A stretch of DNA of 64,000 bases from Amycolatopsis alba DSM 44262 (GCF_000384215.1 NZ_KB913032.1:9509605-9573604); one strand, 5' to 3'; numbered from the stretch's first letter, positions 8,576 to 19,536 are shown. Made by a program: numbers and translations. Notes: a model not told the origin generated them from the letters alone.

Positions 8576-8582
8576 GCGCGGT

Positions 8583-9419
8583 TCAGGAGACGGTGGGCAG
8601 ATCCGGCGCCGAGACGTCGAAGACCTTGCCCTCGCGCGTGAGCAGCGCGGCCAGGACCTTCGCCTTGCGTTCGGTGTCCGCCGAGGTCCCCCACCGCACG
8701 GTTTTCCCGTCGGCCAGCGTGAACTCGACGCTGCCGGGCGTCTTCGCCGTCGCGGTGGTGACCTGTTTGAGCAGCTGCTGCGGGATGACGCCGAGGACGC
8801 CTGTCACCGCACGGGTCACCGGGTCGTCGGCCGACACCGACGGCAGCTTGAGCTCGGGCAGTCCCGCGGGCCGTTCCTTGACCGTCTTGAACACGACCGC
8901 CGCGCCGTCGACGAGGTGCACACCGTCGCCGCCGGGGCCGCTGTCGAAGAAGGCGATCGCGGCGCGTTCGGTCACGGTGATCTCGAGGGTGCCCGGCCAG
9001 GACCGGGAGACGTCGACGGTGGCGATACCGGGCATCTGCGCCACCCGGTCCCGGATCTCGTCGGTGTCCACGCGCAGCATCGGTTTCTGGTCCGGCACCG
9101 CCGCCGTGGCACGGATCTGTTCCGCGGGCACGGAATTCGCCCCGGCGACGTCCACCTGCCGCACGCCCAGCATCGAGCTGAACCACAGCAGGTAGACGAG
9201 AGCGGCGATGGTCAGCAGCGAAAGCACTGCGACCCAGCGCCGCCGCATCTCCTTGTGCCGGGCAGGACGGGCTGTGCGGTGGCGGTCGTGCACGGACCGC
9301 CTGCCGCGCCGCTCCTTCAGCCGTTGTGTCCGCTCGGCCCGTGGAGTCCGCTTGACCCGTTCGCCGCGCGGACGCCGACCGGGTTCGGCCGGGCGGCGGC
9401 GTTCCCCGGTCTGTGTCAT
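8583..9419 (-). CDS. ftsQ: Cell division protein FtsQ
   Basis: A 278-residue bitopic division protein: a very basic cytoplasmic N-terminus (about 60 residues, Arg-rich), one TM helix (WVAVLSLLTIAALVYLLWF, about 62-80), then the POTRA domain (MLGVRQVDVAGANSVPAEQIR) and beta domain ending at residue 278. FtsQ links FtsB/FtsL and the septal synthase to the divisome. It lies 25 bp after murC, last gene of the minus-strand cluster. In most actinobacteria ftsZ follows directly; here a convergent tetR ends 7 bp away and no ftsZ exists in the window. Confidence 0.92.
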   Translation of the reverse strand: MTQTGERRRPAEPGRRPRGERVKRTPRAERTQRLKERRGRRSVHDRHRTARPARHKEMRRRWVAVLSLLTIAALVYLLWFSSMLGVRQVDVAGANSVPAEQIRATAAVPDQKPMLRVDTDEIRDRVAQMPGIATVDVSRSWPGTLEITVTERAAIAFFDSGPGGDGVHLVDGAAVVFKTVKERPAGLPELKLPSVSADDPVTRAVTGVLGVIPQQLLKQVTTATAKTPGSVEFTLADGKTVRWGTSADTERKAKVLAALLTREGKVFDVSAPDLPTVS

Positions 9420-9444
9420 GGCTGCCCGCCGGCCGATGTCATGG

Positions 9445-10854
9445 CTAGCCCGCCCGCCGGTCCAGTTCGGCCAGGATCTCCGGGCCGAGCTGCGTGACGT
9501 CGCCCGCGCCCATGGTCACCAGCAGGTCGCCGGGCTTGACCAGGTCCGCCGCGAGTTTCGCCGCGACGTCGAACGCGGGCTGGTAGTGCACGGGGACCCC
9601 GGAGATCCGGTCGGCGATGAGCGCGCCGCTCACGCCGGGTTCCGGCTTCTCGCGGGCCCCGAAGACATCCAGCACGACGACCTCGTCGGCCAGCGACAGC
9701 GCGGCCGCGAACTCGTTCGAGAACGTCTTCGTGCGCGAGTACAGATGCGGCTGGAAGACCACGACGACCCGGCCCGTGCCGGCGGCCGTCCGCACCGCGC
9801 GCAGCTGCGCGTCGACCTCGGTCGGGTGGTGCGCGTAGTCGTCGTACACCCGGACGTCGCCCGAGCGGCCCTTGAACTCGAACCGCCGCCGGACACCGCC
9901 GAACGCGGCGAGCCCGTCGGCGAGCCCGTCGACCGGCGCGCCGAGTTCGATCCCGGCCAGCAGGGCGGCGATCGCGTTCAGCGCCATGTGTTCGCCCGGC
10001 ACCGCGACCCGGAGGACGATTTCCTCGCCCTGCAAGGAGATCCGGACAACGCCACCGTCCGGTGCGGGCACGAAGTCCAGGACCTTGGCGTCGTCGGCAC
10101 CGGTGACCGAACGCCCGTAGCGGCGGACGCGGATGCCCTGCGCCGAAGCCTGCGTGCCCAGCGCGTCGGCGCCTTCGTCGTCACCGCAGACGACGAGCAG
10201 CCCGCCCGGTTCGATCCGGCCGAGGAAGTCGGTGAACACCGAGACGTACGCCTCGGCCGTGCCGTGGTGGTCCAGGTGGTCCGGCTCGACGTTCGTCACC
10301 ACGGCGACCGACGGCGAGTAGGCCAGGAACGACCCGTCGCTCTCGTCGGCCTCGGCGACGAAGACACCGCCCTCGCCGTGGTGCGCGTTCGCGCCCGACT
10401 CGTTGAGGTCGCCGCCGATGGCGAACGACGGGTCGAGGTGGCAATGCTGCAGCGCGACGGTCAGCATCGACGTCGTCGACGTCTTGCCGTGCGTCCCGGC
10501 AATGCAGGCGACGCGGTGGCCTTCCATCAGCCCGGCCAGCGCCTGCGCGCGGTGCAGCACGGTGATCCCGCGGTCCCGCGCGGCCACCAGTTCCGGGTTG
10601 TCGTCCTTGATGGCGGTCGACACGATCACCGAGGACGGGCCCTCGGGGAACGCGTCGAGGTTCTCGGCGCTCTGGCCGACGGCGATCTCGGCGCCCTGGG
10701 CACGCAGCGAAAGGAAAGCGCGCGACTCCTTGGCGTCAGAACCGGAGACCTTGGCCCCGCGGGCCAGCAGGATCCGGGCGATACCGCTCATCCCGGCGCC
10801 GCCGATCCCGATCAGGTGGGCACGCGTGAGCGTGTCGGGGAGTTGGTCAGGCAC
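9445..10854 (-). CDS. murC: UDP-N-acetylmuramate--L-alanine ligase MurC
   Basis: A 469-residue Mur ligase adding L-Ala to UDP-MurNAc with ATP in the cytosol. Visible: N-terminal Rossmann [21 protein letters not shown] loop [13 protein letters not shown] (about residue 115), central EADESDGSF and [10 protein letters not shown] segments, and C-terminal [14 protein letters not shown] 10854 is chosen because GGAGG stands 6 bp upstream; it overlaps the murG stop by 8 bp, so translation is coupled. Length is normal for the family. Confidence 0.95.
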   Translation of the reverse strand: MPDQLPDTLTRAHLIGIGGAGMSGIARILLARGAKVSGSDAKESRAFLSLRAQGAEIAVGQSAENLDAFPEGPSSVIVSTAIKDDNPELVAARDRGITVLHRAQALAGLMEGHRVACIAGTHGKTSTTSMLTVALQHCHLDPSFAIGGDLNESGANAHHGEGGVFVAEADESDGSFLAYSPSVAVVTNVEPDHLDHHGTAEAYVSVFTDFLGRIEPGGLLVVCGDDEGADALGTQASAQGIRVRRYGRSVTGADDAKVLDFVPAPDGGVVRISLQGEEIVLRVAVPGEHMALNAIAALLAGIELGAPVDGLADGLAAFGGVRRRFEFKGRSGDVRVYDDYAHHPTEVDAQLRAVRTAAGTGRVVVVFQPHLYSRTKTFSNEFAAALSLADEVVVLDVFGAREKPEPGVSGALIADRISGVPVHYQPAFDVAAKLAADLVKPGDLLVTMGAGDVTQLGPEILAELDRRAG

Positions 10855-11974
10855 CTGCGGCCTCCAGCACGATCTTGGCAAGGGTCTCGTCGGCCTCGCG
10901 GTGGCCGAGGCCGACGGCGGCCGCGCTCATCTTCGTGATCCGGCCGGCGTCGGACACCAGCGGGATCACCAGTTCCGCGACCTTGGCGGGGGTGAGGTCG
11001 GCGTCGGCGACCATCAGCCCGGCGCCCGCGTCGACCGCGGGGCGGGCGTTGACCGCCTGTTCGCCGTTGCCGTACGGCAGCGGGACGAACACCGCGGGCA
11101 GGCCGACGGCGGAGACCTCCGCGACGGTCATCGCGCCGGACCGGCACAGCACCGCGTCGGCGGCGGCGTAGGCCAGGTCCATGCGCTCCAGGTACGGCAC
11201 CGGGACATACGCGGGCTTGCCGGGGAATTCCTGGACGACCAGCGTGTTCTTCGGCCCGTGGGCGTGCAGGACACCGACACCGGCGTCCGCGAACTCCTTG
11301 GCCGCGCCGGAGACCGCGCCGTTGATCGACACCGCGCCCTGCGAACCGCCGAAGACCAGCAGTGTCGGGGCGTCGGGGTCGAGGCCGAAGAACTCACGGG
11401 CCTCGGCGCGCAGCGCGGCCCTGTCGAGCGAGGTGATGGAACGGCGCAGCGGGATGCCGACGACCTCGGCCTTCGCCAGTGGCGTTCCAGGGACGGCGAC
11501 GGCGACACGGACGGCGAACCGCGCGCCGACCTTGTTCGCCAAGCCCGGCTTCTCGTTGGCCTCGTGCACGACGATCGGCGTACGCCCGCGCGCGGCGAGG
11601 TACGCGGGAAGCGCGACGTAACCACCGAAGCCGACGACGACGTCCGCGCCGACGCGCTCCAGGATCTCGCGGGTGCGCTTGACCGAGTCCCGGACCTTGA
11701 GCGGCATCTTCAGCAGTTCGGGTGTCGGCTTGCGCGGCATCGGGACCGGGGGGATCAGCTCGAGCGGGTAGCCGCGCGCCGGGACGAGCTTGTTCTCCAG
11801 CCCGCGCGCGGTGCCCAGCGCGATCACCTTCGCGTCGGGACGCAGGCGCATCACCGCGTCGGCGAGGGCGAGTGCCGGTTCGATGTGCCCTGCGGTACCG
11901 CCGCCGGCGACCACGACCACCGGCGCCTTGCCTTCGACCTCGGCTCCGGCGCCACCTCTGACGGGGTTGTTCAC
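10847..11974 (-). CDS. murG: Undecaprenyl-PP-MurNAc-pentapeptide GlcNAc transferase MurG
   Basis: A 375-residue GT28 glycosyltransferase converting lipid I to lipid II at the inner face of the membrane. N-terminal glycine loop [18 protein letters not shown] (residues about 21-38), second loop [11 protein letters not shown] (about 165) and C-terminal UDP-GlcNAc site [25 protein letters not shown] with NGEQAVNA. The GTG start overlaps the ftsW stop as GTGA (11971-11974). Order ftsW-murG-murC is conserved and suggests co-translation of flippase-partner, lipid II synthase and first ligase. Confidence 0.95.
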   Translation of the reverse strand: MNNPVRGGAGAEVEGKAPVVVVAGGGTAGHIEPALALADAVMRLRPDAKVIALGTARGLENKLVPARGYPLELIPPVPMPRKPTPELLKMPLKVRDSVKRTREILERVGADVVVGFGGYVALPAYLAARGRTPIVVHEANEKPGLANKVGARFAVRVAVAVPGTPLAKAEVVGIPLRRSITSLDRAALRAEAREFFGLDPDAPTLLVFGGSQGAVSINGAVSGAAKEFADAGVGVLHAHGPKNTLVVQEFPGKPAYVPVPYLERMDLAYAAADAVLCRSGAMTVAEVSAVGLPAVFVPLPYGNGEQAVNARPAVDAGAGLMVADADLTPAKVAELVIPLVSDAGRITKMSAAAVGLGHREADETLAKIVLEAAGA

Positions 11975-13449
11975 CTATGACCTCTCCGGTTTGCGGTACC
12001 CCGTTTCGCGGTACCGCGGTTCACCGCGGTTCGCGCGGCCGTCCTCCTGCCGGGTTCCCGTACCGACCGGCGCCGTTCCTGGGCGGGCGAAGGCCTCGCC
12101 GTCCTCGGCGCGGGCCTCGCCGCCTTGGCGGCGCCACCTCGGGCCGCGGTGCCCTTCCGCTTGGCGGGCGGGCGGTACGGCTCGGGCGCGGGAAGCCTCA
12201 GCAGGCGTCCGAATTTACCTGGCCCCTGCGAGCGCAGTGCGGCCACCGCCTCCGGTTCGTGCCGGGCGGCGTTGGCGAGGATCCCCATGATGAGCATGGT
12301 GATCACCAGCGACGTGCCGCCGTAGGAGATCAGCGGCAGCGTGACCCCGGTGACCGGCAGCAGGCCGACGACGTAGCCGATGTTGATCCCCGCCTGCGCG
12401 ACCAGGAAGACGGTCAGCGTGCCCGCCACGATGCGGATCCACGGGTCGAGGTTCCTGGTCGCGATCCGCAGGCCCACGACGGCGACCCCGGCGAACAGCC
12501 CCAGCACCACGACACAGCCGACGAAGCCGAGTTCCTCGCCGATCAGGGCGAAGATGAAGTCGTTCTGCACGTTGGGCAGGTAGCCCCAGTTGGACTGGCC
12601 CTGGCCGAGGCCCTTGCCGAGGAAACCGCCGTCGGCGAGCGCGAGTTTCGCCTGGTTGGCCTGGAAGCCGTCCGCGCTGGTGTCCGGGGCGTCGGAGACG
12701 AACGACATGACCCGCGCCAGCCGGTACGGGGCGATGATGGCCAGTACCAGCACACCGACGAGACCACCCGCGAGGATGACGCCGAACAGCCGTTTCGGCG
12801 CGCCCGCGAACCACAGCAGGGCCAGCAGCACCACCGCGAGGGTGATCGTGCCGCCGAGGTCGGGCTGCATCATGACCAGCGCGAACATCAGCAGCGCGAT
12901 CGGCACGACCGGGACGAGCAGATGCCGCCACTGGTTGATGATGTTGTACTTGATCACCAGGATGTGCGCGCCCCAGAAGGCCAGCGCCACCTTGGCCGCC
13001 TCGACCGGCTGGAAGGCGAACCCGCCGAGCCGGAACCAGCCCTGCGAGCCGTTGAACTCGGAGCCGAGCGGGGTCAGCACCAGCACGAGCAGCCCGAGGC
13101 AGACCACGGTCGCCGTCGCCGACAGCCGCCGGACGCGTTCCAGCGGGACCCTCAGCCCGATCCAGAACACCACCGCGCCGATCGCGACGAACATGATGTG
13201 CTTGCTGAACTGGGCGTACACGCCGGTGCCGGTCTTCGGGTTGTACGAAGCGACCGACGAAGCCGACAGCACCATCACGGCGCCGATCACGGTCAGCACG
13301 CCGGTGAGCGCCAGCACCAGATGGAACGAGGCGAGTGGCCGCGAAAGCCACGCCGTCAGCGCGGTGCGAAAGGCGACGAACGGGCTTTCCTTGCGCTCGC
13401 GTCGTTTACGCGGCGCGGCCTCGCGCTTCTTTTCCTCAACCGCCGTCAC
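11971..13449 (-). CDS. ftsW: Septal peptidoglycan polymerase FtsW (SEDS family)
   Basis: A 492-residue SEDS glycosyltransferase with about ten TM helices, polymerising lipid II with FtsI at the septum. Typical signatures are [10 protein letters not shown] near the first periplasmic loop and [18 protein letters not shown] in the last helices. The C-terminal 90 residues are a cytoplasmic Pro/Ala/Arg-rich tail, longer than in E. coli and common in actinobacteria, where it contacts FtsZ or FtsI. GTG 13449 has GGGGGAG four bases upstream and overlaps murD by 14 bp. RodA is the paralogue alternative, excluded by cluster position. Confidence 0.93.
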   Translation of the reverse strand: MTAVEEKKREAAPRKRRERKESPFVAFRTALTAWLSRPLASFHLVLALTGVLTVIGAVMVLSASSVASYNPKTGTGVYAQFSKHIMFVAIGAVVFWIGLRVPLERVRRLSATATVVCLGLLVLVLTPLGSEFNGSQGWFRLGGFAFQPVEAAKVALAFWGAHILVIKYNIINQWRHLLVPVVPIALLMFALVMMQPDLGGTITLAVVLLALLWFAGAPKRLFGVILAGGLVGVLVLAIIAPYRLARVMSFVSDAPDTSADGFQANQAKLALADGGFLGKGLGQGQSNWGYLPNVQNDFIFALIGEELGFVGCVVVLGLFAGVAVVGLRIATRNLDPWIRIVAGTLTVFLVAQAGINIGYVVGLLPVTGVTLPLISYGGTSLVITMLIMGILANAARHEPEAVAALRSQGPGKFGRLLRLPAPEPYRPPAKRKGTAARGGAAKAARPAPRTARPSPAQERRRSVREPGRRTAARTAVNRGTAKRGTANRRGHR

Positions 13450-14839
13450 TGGTCTCCCCCGCACCGTCGCGCAGGACACGGACCGCACGCGCGAACGCGT
13501 CGCCGCGCTCGCCGTAGGAGCGGTACATGTCCAACGACGCCGCGGCGGGGGCCAGCAGCACCACATCTCCAGGGCGCGCCAGGGCGCGGGCCGCCTTCAC
13601 CGCCGCAGTCATGGTGTCATCGTCACCCGAAGGGAGGCTGTTGACCGGGACATCCGGCGCGTGTCGCGCAACAGCGGCGGCGATCACGGGTGAATCCACG
13701 CCGAACAGGACGACTCCGCGCAGTCTCCCGGCGATCGAGCCGACGAGTTCGTCCACGGACGCGCCCTTGAGCTGGCCACCGGCGATCCAGACGACGTCCA
13801 GATGCGCGCGCAGCGAGCCGCTCGCCGCGTGCGGGTTGGTCGCCTTGGAGTCGTTGATGTACCGGACGCCGTCGATCTCGCCGATCTCCTCGGCCCGGTG
13901 CGGGGCGGGCCGGTACTCGCGCAGGCCCTTGGCGACGTCCTCGCCGTTGACGCCGTACGCGCGGGCCAGCGCGGCCGCGGCGAGCGCGTTGGCGACGTTG
14001 TGCGGACCGGCGGGCCGGACGTCGGCCAGTGTGCCGAGTTCGTCGGCGGTGGTCGCCGGGTCGGCGACGAAGGCTCGGTCGACCAGCAGGTCCTCCACGA
14101 TCCCGAGTTCACCGGGGCGCGGGGTGTCCATGCCGAAGGCGACGCGGCGGGCGTCGGCTGGCGCGTGTTCGTCGGCGAGCCGGACGGACCATTCCTCGCC
14201 GATGTTGTGCACGACGGTCCGGGAGCGGGTGTGGACCTTCCCCTTCGCCGCCGCGTACTCCGCCATCGAGCCGTGCCAGTCGAGGTGGTCCTCGGCGAGG
14301 TTCAGCACCACCGACGCGTGCGGGGCCAGCGTGGACGACCAGTGCAGCTGGAAGCTCGACAGCTCCACGGCGAGCACCTCGTGCCCGGCCCGTACCGCGT
14401 CGAGTACCGCGAAACCGACGTTCCCGCAGGCCACGGCGTCGACGCCGGCGGAACGCAGGATCGACTCCAGCATCCCGACCGTGGTGGTCTTGCCGTTGGT
14501 GCCGGTGATCGCGAGCCACACCGGCGGCTTGTCGCGCAGCTGCCCGACACGCCACGCCAGCTCGACGTCGCCGATCACCTCGATACCCGCCTCGGCCGCC
14601 GCCACCAGCAGCGGCGAGGTCGGCTTCCAGCCGGGGCTGGTCACTACCAGCTCGACCCCTTCGGCCGGTTCCGTCAGGCCCGGCACGAGTTCCGCGCCGA
14701 GCCCTTCGAGTTCCGCCAGCCGTTCGGCGTTGCCGTCGGTGACGGTGATCCGCGCGCCGAGGTCGGCCAGGACGGGGACGATGGACTTGCCGGTGACCCC
14801 GGCTCCGGCGACGAGGACGTGACGCCCGGCGAGCTCCAT
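13436..14839 (-). CDS. murD: UDP-MurNAc-L-alanine--D-glutamate ligase MurD
   Basis: A 467-residue Mur ligase adding D-Glu. N-terminal domain VLVAGAGVTGKSIVPVLADLG, ATP loop ITGTNGKTTTVGML (about residue 115), NLAEDHLDWHGSMAEYAAAK and INDSKATNPHAASGSL (about 330) are diagnostic; the last is the MurD/MurE-type Lys-containing loop near the C-terminal substrate domain. ATG start three bases after the mraY stop. Normal length. Confidence 0.95.
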   Translation of the reverse strand: MELAGRHVLVAGAGVTGKSIVPVLADLGARITVTDGNAERLAELEGLGAELVPGLTEPAEGVELVVTSPGWKPTSPLLVAAAEAGIEVIGDVELAWRVGQLRDKPPVWLAITGTNGKTTTVGMLESILRSAGVDAVACGNVGFAVLDAVRAGHEVLAVELSSFQLHWSSTLAPHASVVLNLAEDHLDWHGSMAEYAAAKGKVHTRSRTVVHNIGEEWSVRLADEHAPADARRVAFGMDTPRPGELGIVEDLLVDRAFVADPATTADELGTLADVRPAGPHNVANALAAAALARAYGVNGEDVAKGLREYRPAPHRAEEIGEIDGVRYINDSKATNPHAASGSLRAHLDVVWIAGGQLKGASVDELVGSIAGRLRGVVLFGVDSPVIAAAVARHAPDVPVNSLPSGDDDTMTAAVKAARALARPGDVVLLAPAAASLDMYRSYGERGDAFARAVRVLRDGAGETSDGG

Positions 14840-14842
14840 GTG

Positions 14843-15928
14843 CTATCCCCCGAAGCTGAGCTGTTCGCTGTAGAACAGGCCGAGGCCGAACATGCAGCAG
14901 ATGGCCGACAGCAGCCAGAACCGGATGATGACCGTGGTCTCCGCCCAGCCCGCGAGTTCGAAGTGGTGATGGAACGGCGCCATCCGGAACAGCCGCCGCC
15001 TGGTCGTGCGGAACACGGCGATCTGCGCGACCACCGAGATCATCTCGACCATGAACAGACCGCCGATGACGATGGCGAGCAGTTCGGTGCGGGTGGTCAT
15101 CGACAGTCCGGCGACGAGACCGCCGAGGGCCAGCGAGCCGGTGTCACCCATGAAGATCTTCGCCGGGGCCGCGTTCCACCAGAGGAACCCGACACAGGCG
15201 CCGGTCGCCGCCGCGGCCACCACGGCCAGATCCAGCGGGTCACGGACGTCGTAGCAGGCGGTCTGCGGGGAGACCGCGCACGAGAGGCGGGTCTGCCAGA
15301 AGGCGATGACGACGTAGGTCGCCAGGACCATCGCCGCGGTGCCGCCGGCGAGACCGTCGAGGCCGTCGGTGAAGTTCACCGCGTTCGACCAGCCCGAGAT
15401 GACGATGTAGCAGAAGATCACGAAGAACACCGACGGGAAGGTGATCAGCGCGAGGTCCCGCACGTAGGACAGGCTCTCCGACGCCGGGGTCAGCCCGCGC
15501 CCGTCGGCGAACTGCAGCGCCAGGATCGCGAAGGCGATCGTGACCACCAGCTGGCCGACCAGTTTCGCGGTCTTGTTCAGCCCGAGGTTGCGCTGCTTGC
15601 GGATCTTGATGAAGTCGTCGAGGAAACCGACGATCCCGAGGCCGACGGCCAGCGCGAGGACGAGCAGGCCCGAAGCGGACGGGCCGCCGGTGCCGTTGCC
15701 GCCGCTGAGCGCGCTGATCAGATGCGCCACGAAATACCCGACGACCATCGCGACGATGATCGCGACACCACCCATCGTCGGGGTACCGCGTTTGGATTTG
15801 TGTCCCTGCGGTCCTTCCTCCCGGATCTCCTGGCCGAAGCCCTGCCGGGAGAAGACCCGGATCAGATAGGGAGTGAGGAGGATGGAGACCAGCAGGCCCG
15901 CCGCGGCCGCGATCAGGATGCTGATCAC
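14843..15928 (-). CDS. mraY: Phospho-MurNAc-pentapeptide translocase MraY
   Basis: A 361-residue, ten-helix membrane enzyme that transfers phospho-MurNAc-pentapeptide to undecaprenyl phosphate (lipid I). Visible signatures: [34 protein letters not shown] (Asp pair), [33 protein letters not shown] and APFHHHFE in the cytoplasmic loops, matching the known catalytic aspartates and the triple-His loop. A Cys-rich insert ([16 protein letters not shown], about residue 225) is typical of actinobacterial MraY. GTG start overlaps the murF stop as GTGA. Confidence 0.96.
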   Translation of the reverse strand: MISILIAAAAGLLVSILLTPYLIRVFSRQGFGQEIREEGPQGHKSKRGTPTMGGVAIIVAMVVGYFVAHLISALSGGNGTGGPSASGLLVLALAVGLGIVGFLDDFIKIRKQRNLGLNKTAKLVGQLVVTIAFAILALQFADGRGLTPASESLSYVRDLALITFPSVFFVIFCYIVISGWSNAVNFTDGLDGLAGGTAAMVLATYVVIAFWQTRLSCAVSPQTACYDVRDPLDLAVVAAAATGACVGFLWWNAAPAKIFMGDTGSLALGGLVAGLSMTTRTELLAIVIGGLFMVEMISVVAQIAVFRTTRRRLFRMAPFHHHFELAGWAETTVIIRFWLLSAICCMFGLGLFYSEQLSFGG

Positions 15929-17457
15929 GCGTCACCACCGTTCGAGCGTTCTTGAGAGGGGGAAGGGGGTACTACAGGGGATTCAGCGTTCGTTTCGGGG
16001 GAGGCGAGCACGGCGTCGGCCACTCGCCACAGTGCGGCGGCCTTGGACGCTTTCACCAGCACCACGTCTCCCGCGCGGAGCTGATCATGCAGCAGGGCGA
16101 TGGCGGCCTCGACGTCGGGTACCAGTACCGACTCCTCGCCCCAGGAACCCTCCTGCTGCGCGCCCTGATGCGTGGCCGCGGCGGCCTGGCCGATGACCAC
16201 GAGCTTGTCGATGTTGAGCCGGACGACGAGCCTGCCGATGCCGTCGTGCGCCGCGACCGAGTCCTCGCCGAGGTCGCCCATCACGCCGAGCACGGCCCAG
16301 GACCGGCGCGTCGCGCTCATCGACGCGAGCGCCTTGAGGGCGGCCCGCATCGACTCGGGGCTGGCGTTGAACGAGTCGTTGAGCACCGTGACGCCGTCGG
16401 CGCGGGTGGTGACCTCCATACGGCGGTCCGAACGCCGTTCGAGGCTCGACAGGCGGGCCGCGACCTCCTCGGTCGTCGAACCCATCTCCAGTGCGACGGC
16501 GGCGGCGCTGAGCGCGTTGGCGACCTGGTGCTCGCCGTAGAGCGGCAGCTTCACCGGCGCCTCGCCGTCCGGGGTGACCAGGCGGAACGACGCGCGCGCT
16601 TCGTCGTCGAGGGTGATGTCCACGGCGCGGACCTGCGCGGACGCGCTCTCGCCGACGAACACCACGCGCGCGCTGGTCCGGCTCGCCATCCCCGCGACGT
16701 ACGGGTCGTCGAGGTTCAGGACCGCGACACCGCCGTCCTCCGCGCTCGGCAGCGCCTCGACCAGCTCGCCCTTGCCCTTCGCGATGCCCTCGCGGGAGCC
16801 GAACTCGCCGACGTGCGCGGTGCCGACGTTGAGCACGACCCCGATCCGCGGCGGTGCGATGGCCGCCAGCTCGGCGATGTGACCGGGCCCGCGGGCGGAC
16901 AGCTCCAGCACCAGCTGCCGGGTCGAGTCGTCGGCCCGCAGCGCCGTCCAGGGGTGGCCCAGCTCGTTGTTGAACGATCCCGGCGGCGCCACCGTCGGGC
17001 CGAGGGGCTCCAGCAGCTGGGCGATGATGTCCTTGGTCGAGGTCTTGCCGGCCGAACCGGTGACACCGACGACGGTCAGGTGGTCACCGGAGAGCTTCCG
17101 GATCACGTGCCTGGCGAGTTTGGCCAGCGCGGCGAGCACCGCGGCGCCCGCCCCGTCCTTGTCCGAGACCAGCGCGAACGCCCGGTCGTGGGCGACGCCG
17201 GCGTCGAGCGGCGGCACGATCACGGCCGGGGCGTCGACCTCACGCGCCGCGAGCACGGCGACGGCGCCGGATTCGACGGCCTGCGCGGCGAAGTCATGGC
17301 CGTCGACCTTCGCGCCGGGCAGCGCGATGAACAGGCCGCCCGGCGTGATCTCGCGGGTGTCGAATTCGACGCTTCCGGTGACCTCGGCGGTCCCGTCGGT
17401 CCGATGCAGCCTGCCGCCGACGATGGCGGCGATCTCGGCCAGGCTGAGCACGATCAC
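15925..17457 (-). CDS. murF: UDP-MurNAc-tripeptide--D-Ala-D-Ala ligase MurF
   Basis: A 510-residue Mur ligase adding D-Ala-D-Ala to complete the UDP-MurNAc-pentapeptide. N-terminal domain with [20 protein letters not shown] loop [13 protein letters not shown] (about residue 132), [11 protein letters not shown], and the [22 protein letters not shown] motif specific to MurF. GTG start overlaps the murE stop and its own stop overlaps mraY, both as GTGA, so murE-murF-mraY form a coupled run. The C-terminal 25 residues are a short Ser/Pro-rich extension. Confidence 0.95.
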   Translation of the reverse strand: MIVLSLAEIAAIVGGRLHRTDGTAEVTGSVEFDTREITPGGLFIALPGAKVDGHDFAAQAVESGAVAVLAAREVDAPAVIVPPLDAGVAHDRAFALVSDKDGAGAAVLAALAKLARHVIRKLSGDHLTVVGVTGSAGKTSTKDIIAQLLEPLGPTVAPPGSFNNELGHPWTALRADDSTRQLVLELSARGPGHIAELAAIAPPRIGVVLNVGTAHVGEFGSREGIAKGKGELVEALPSAEDGGVAVLNLDDPYVAGMASRTSARVVFVGESASAQVRAVDITLDDEARASFRLVTPDGEAPVKLPLYGEHQVANALSAAAVALEMGSTTEEVAARLSSLERRSDRRMEVTTRADGVTVLNDSFNASPESMRAALKALASMSATRRSWAVLGVMGDLGEDSVAAHDGIGRLVVRLNIDKLVVIGQAAAATHQGAQQEGSWGEESVLVPDVEAAIALLHDQLRAGDVVLVKASKAAALWRVADAVLASPETNAESPVVPPSPSQERSNGGDA

Positions 17458-19091
17458 ACTGTCTCCAGACGTCTGCGGATGGCGGAAGCCAGCTCGTCCC
17501 GGTCGGAGAACGGGTGCACGACACCCTGGATCTCCTGACCGGTCTCGTGGCCCTTGCCCGCGATGAGCACGATGTCGCCGGGCCGGGCGAGCTCGACCGC
17601 GTGGACGATGGCTTCGCGGCGGTCGGCGATCTCGAGGATCTCGCCACCCAGGGCGGGTCCTGCGTTGCGGGCGCCGGCCAGCATGGCCGCCCGGATCGCG
17701 GCCGGATCCTCCGACCGCGGGTTGTCGTCGGTCACGATCAGCACCTCGCTGCGCCGGACCGCCGCCTCGCCCATCACCGGGCGCTTGGCGGTGTCGCGGT
17801 CGCCGCCGCAGCCGAGGACGGTGATGATCCGGCCCTCGGTGCGGGCACGCAGCGCGTCGAGGCCCTGCGCGACCGCGGCCGGTTTGTGCGCGTAGTCGAC
17901 CACCGCGGTGAACGGCTGGCCGAGGTAGACCCGCTCCATCCGGCCGGGGACCTCGACCGAGGCGAGCCCGGCGACGATGGCTTCGAGCGGGACACCGGCG
18001 GTGTTGAGGATCGCGGCCGCGAGCACGGCGTTCGCCACGTTGAACTCACCCGGCAGCGGGATCTTCGCCGACGCGGCGAGACCGTCGGGGCCGTGGAGGG
18101 TGAAGGTCTGCTCCCCCGCCGGGGTGGGGGTCAGGTCGGTGGCGCGCCACAGCGCGTCCGTCCCCGGTTCGGTGGAGACGGTCACCGTGTGCGGGGTGAG
18201 GAGGGCCTGGCCCCAGGCGCTGTCGACGACGATCACCTCGGCGGTGGAACGGCCGTCGAACAGCAGCGACTTGGCGGCGAAGTACTCCTCCATGTCCTTG
18301 TGGAAATCGAGGTGGTCCTGGGAGAGGTTGGTGAAGGCCCCGACCGCGAAGCGCGTGCCGTTGACCCGGCCCAGCGACAGCGCGTGGCTGGAGACCTCCA
18401 TCGGGACGTGCGTGACCCCGCGTTCCACCATCACCGCCAGGAGCGCCTGCAGATCCGGCGCCTCGGGGGTGGTGAACCCGCTGGCCAGCCGCTCACCCGC
18501 GATCCGGGTCTCGACCGTGCCGATCAGCCCGGTGGTGAGCCCGGCCGCCTTGAGCCCGGCGTCGACCAGGTACGACGTCGTGGTCTTGCCGGACGTCCCG
18601 GTGATCCCCAGTACGGACAGCTCCAGCGACGGCTCGCCGTAGATCCAGGCGGCGATCTCGCCGAGGGCGGCACGCGGGTCCGGGTGCACCAGGATCGGCA
18701 CACCGGCGTCGCGGAGCACCGGCCGCTCGGCGCCCGCCTCGTCGGTGAGCACGGCGGCCGCGCCGGCGGCGATGGCCTGATCGCTGAAGTCCGCGCCGTG
18801 GGCGCGGGCGCCGGGAAGCGCGGCGAAGAGGTCACCGGGCAGGACGTGCTGCGCGCGCAGCGTGCTGCCCGTGACCGTCAGCTCGGCCGCGGCCGTGTAG
18901 TCGTCGTCACCGACGACGAGCCGGGCGCCCGCCCTGGCGAGCAGCGTGCCCAGCGGCATCGGCTCGATCCTGGCCGGACGAGGGGGCGCGGCGACGGCCT
19001 TGACCGGGCTGTCCGGGACCTGGGCAGCCGTCGCGCCGGACCCGCTTTCGACGGCGGGACCGCTGCGGGGATCTGAAGTAGGCACCGACAC
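17454..19091 (-). CDS. murE: UDP-MurNAc-L-Ala-D-Glu--meso-DAP ligase MurE
   Basis: About 545 residues. Adds meso-diaminopimelate: the C-terminal DNPRSEDP motif is the DAP-selecting version (Lys-type enzymes differ). ATP loop GITGTSGKTTTSYL, TTPEAPDLQ, and the EVSSHALSLGRVNG / FTNLSQDHLDFHKDMEEY segments are clear. The N-terminal 40 residues are an unstructured Ala/Pro extension. The start is uncertain: GTG codons at 19085, 19091 and 19106 are in frame and none has a good Shine-Dalgarno site; an upstream GTG at 19196 is also open. Unlike its neighbours, murE is separated from ftsI by about 450 bp of repeats, so it may have its own promoter. Confidence 0.93.
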   Translation of the reverse strand: MSVPTSDPRSGPAVESGSGATAAQVPDSPVKAVAAPPRPARIEPMPLGTLLARAGARLVVGDDDYTAAAELTVTGSTLRAQHVLPGDLFAALPGARAHGADFSDQAIAAGAAAVLTDEAGAERPVLRDAGVPILVHPDPRAALGEIAAWIYGEPSLELSVLGITGTSGKTTTSYLVDAGLKAAGLTTGLIGTVETRIAGERLASGFTTPEAPDLQALLAVMVERGVTHVPMEVSSHALSLGRVNGTRFAVGAFTNLSQDHLDFHKDMEEYFAAKSLLFDGRSTAEVIVVDSAWGQALLTPHTVTVSTEPGTDALWRATDLTPTPAGEQTFTLHGPDGLAASAKIPLPGEFNVANAVLAAAILNTAGVPLEAIVAGLASVEVPGRMERVYLGQPFTAVVDYAHKPAAVAQGLDALRARTEGRIITVLGCGGDRDTAKRPVMGEAAVRRSEVLIVTDDNPRSEDPAAIRAAMLAGARNAGPALGGEILEIADRREAIVHAVELARPGDIVLIAGKGHETGQEIQGVVHPFSDRDELASAIRRRLETV

Positions 19092-19329
19092 AGCCAAGGA
19101 GGTTACCGGCGCGGCATTCGGGTGACTGAAGCGGTGCGGGGTGTAAGCGCGCCGATCATGCTCGTGGTAATGGGTTTCGTGAGCTCTCCTTGGCACGCAA
19201 GGACTTCCGACTGTCGCTTGAGGACTGCGGGTGCGGGCGCGCCCGGTCTTCTGGACGGTGCCCGCGCAGGGAACCGTTCACGCACAGCGACGGCCACGCA
19301 GCTGTGACGCCGTGCCGGTCGTGGATGAC

Positions 19330-19376
19330 GCGAAAGCCACTTTCGCAACGTTGAAGGTTGCGAAAGTGGCTTTCGC
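19330..19376. terminator. 20-bp-arm palindrome downstream of ftsI
   Basis: Perfect inverted repeat, arms 19330-19349 and 19357-19376, 7-base loop GTTGAAG. The arm core GCGAAAGCCACTTTCGC is itself palindromic and recurs in the palindrome at 32364. Positioned to end the upstream mraZ-ftsI transcript, or to reduce read-through into murE. Confidence 0.7.
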
Positions 19377-19403
19377 AACGCGGGTGCCGGGCCGCTCAGC
19401 CTG

Positions 19404-19536
19404 GGTGACCGAAGCCGTATCTCTCGTGCTCGGAGCCGTATCTCGTGTGTCTGGAGCCGGAACTCGCGTGTCTCGGGACGGATGAGCGAGTTCCGGCTCC
19501 AAGCACGCGAGTTCCGTGTCCAAGCACGCGTGTTAC
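19404..19536. repeat. Cluster of imperfect ~20-bp repeats (array 2)
   Basis: Several units like GAGCCGGAACTCGCGTGTCT. Two of them form a perfect 15-bp stem: GGAGCCGGAACTCGC at 19453-19467 with GCGAGTTCCGGCTCC at 19486-19500, 18-base loop. The array abuts the ftsI stop codon at 19538, consistent with a role in transcript ending or 3'-end protection. Confidence 0.7.
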
